Assembly: GCA_964639275.1 (NCBI GenBank)
Contig: CAZXCQ010000001.1
Location: forward strand, 13,314-77,313
Source of the DNA: CAZXCQ01 sp964639275
Lineage (GTDB): Bacteria > Desulfobacterota > DSM-4660 > Desulfatiglandales > Desulfatiglandaceae
DNA length: 64,000 nucleotides
Direction: 5' to 3'
This document shows, in pieces, positions 63,985 to 64,000 of this stretch. The position numbers and the translations under genes are program-made. Numbering within the stretch: the stretch's first letter is position 1; every line of letters starts with the position of its first letter. The notes beneath the pieces were generated by a model that did not search any database, had not been told where the DNA came from, and was given only the letters and a program-made list of their open reading frames with translations.

Positions 63985-64000
63985 AACACCTTCCTCGTTG

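Overview
The window looks like a strictly anaerobic, formate- and electron-bifurcating Deltaproteobacterium (Desulfobacterota; sulfate-reducing or syntrophic type). The grounds are four UGA-containing selenoprotein genes (FdhA, HdrA, two MvhD/FlxD), NuoEFG-like and FlxABCD-like modules, an ORP/NifX-MRP operon, many sigma-54 activators, and 4-hydroxybutyryl-CoA-dehydratase-like AbfD. This placement is inferred from gene content. No rRNA, tRNA or CRISPR array was seen.

Region 1 (1-24.7 kb, + strand): a dense block of exported proteins. It holds a split von Willebrand A (vWA) protein, two secreted caspase-fold (C14) proteins, FlgT/LPP20-like proteins, several lipoproteins, an AsmA-like protein, a beta-helix/TPR lipoprotein, a SpoIID/LytB protein, a CsgG-like/DUF4384 protein and a DUF4139 protein. 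The second caspase gene lies between two 183-bp direct repeats carrying the 3' end of the DUF4384 gene, which points to insertion or duplication. A VapC-type PIN toxin and AbrB-type antitoxin sit on the minus strand near 22 kb.

Region 2 (24.7-36.4 kb): a PAS sigma-54 activator, AbfD, a second PAS sigma-54 activator, then a near-consensus sigma-54 promoter at 30.6 kb. The promoter precedes NuoE-, NuoF- and NuoG-like genes and an HdrA-MvhD fusion in which two expected cluster cysteines are glycine.

Region 3 (36.6-45.7 kb, - strand): a response regulator, HdrA (double-length, selenocysteine), MvhD (selenocysteine), a two-cluster ferredoxin subunit, FdhA (selenocysteine, with a recognisable SECIS hairpin), DUF364 and a degenerate receiver. 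The genes fit a cytosolic formate dehydrogenase-Hdr complex. With the NuoEFG-like module they could link NADH, ferredoxin and formate.

Region 4 (46.2-54 kb): two kinase/sigma-54-regulator pairs (one kinase has an N-terminal Rossmann domain), an archaemetzincin-type protease and a Cys-rich GcvH-like protein.

Region 5 (54.4-60 kb): a sigma-54-type promoter and an ORP-like operon (three NifX-family proteins, one IscU/NifU-like protein, a zinc-ribbon protein, two ferredoxin-MRP ATPases), then a response regulator and PAS kinase on the other strand.

Region 6 (60.2-64 kb, - strand): a terminator, a 221-bp inverted-repeat element, and flxA, flxB, flxC and selenocysteine flxD, presumably continuing to hdr genes beyond the right edge.
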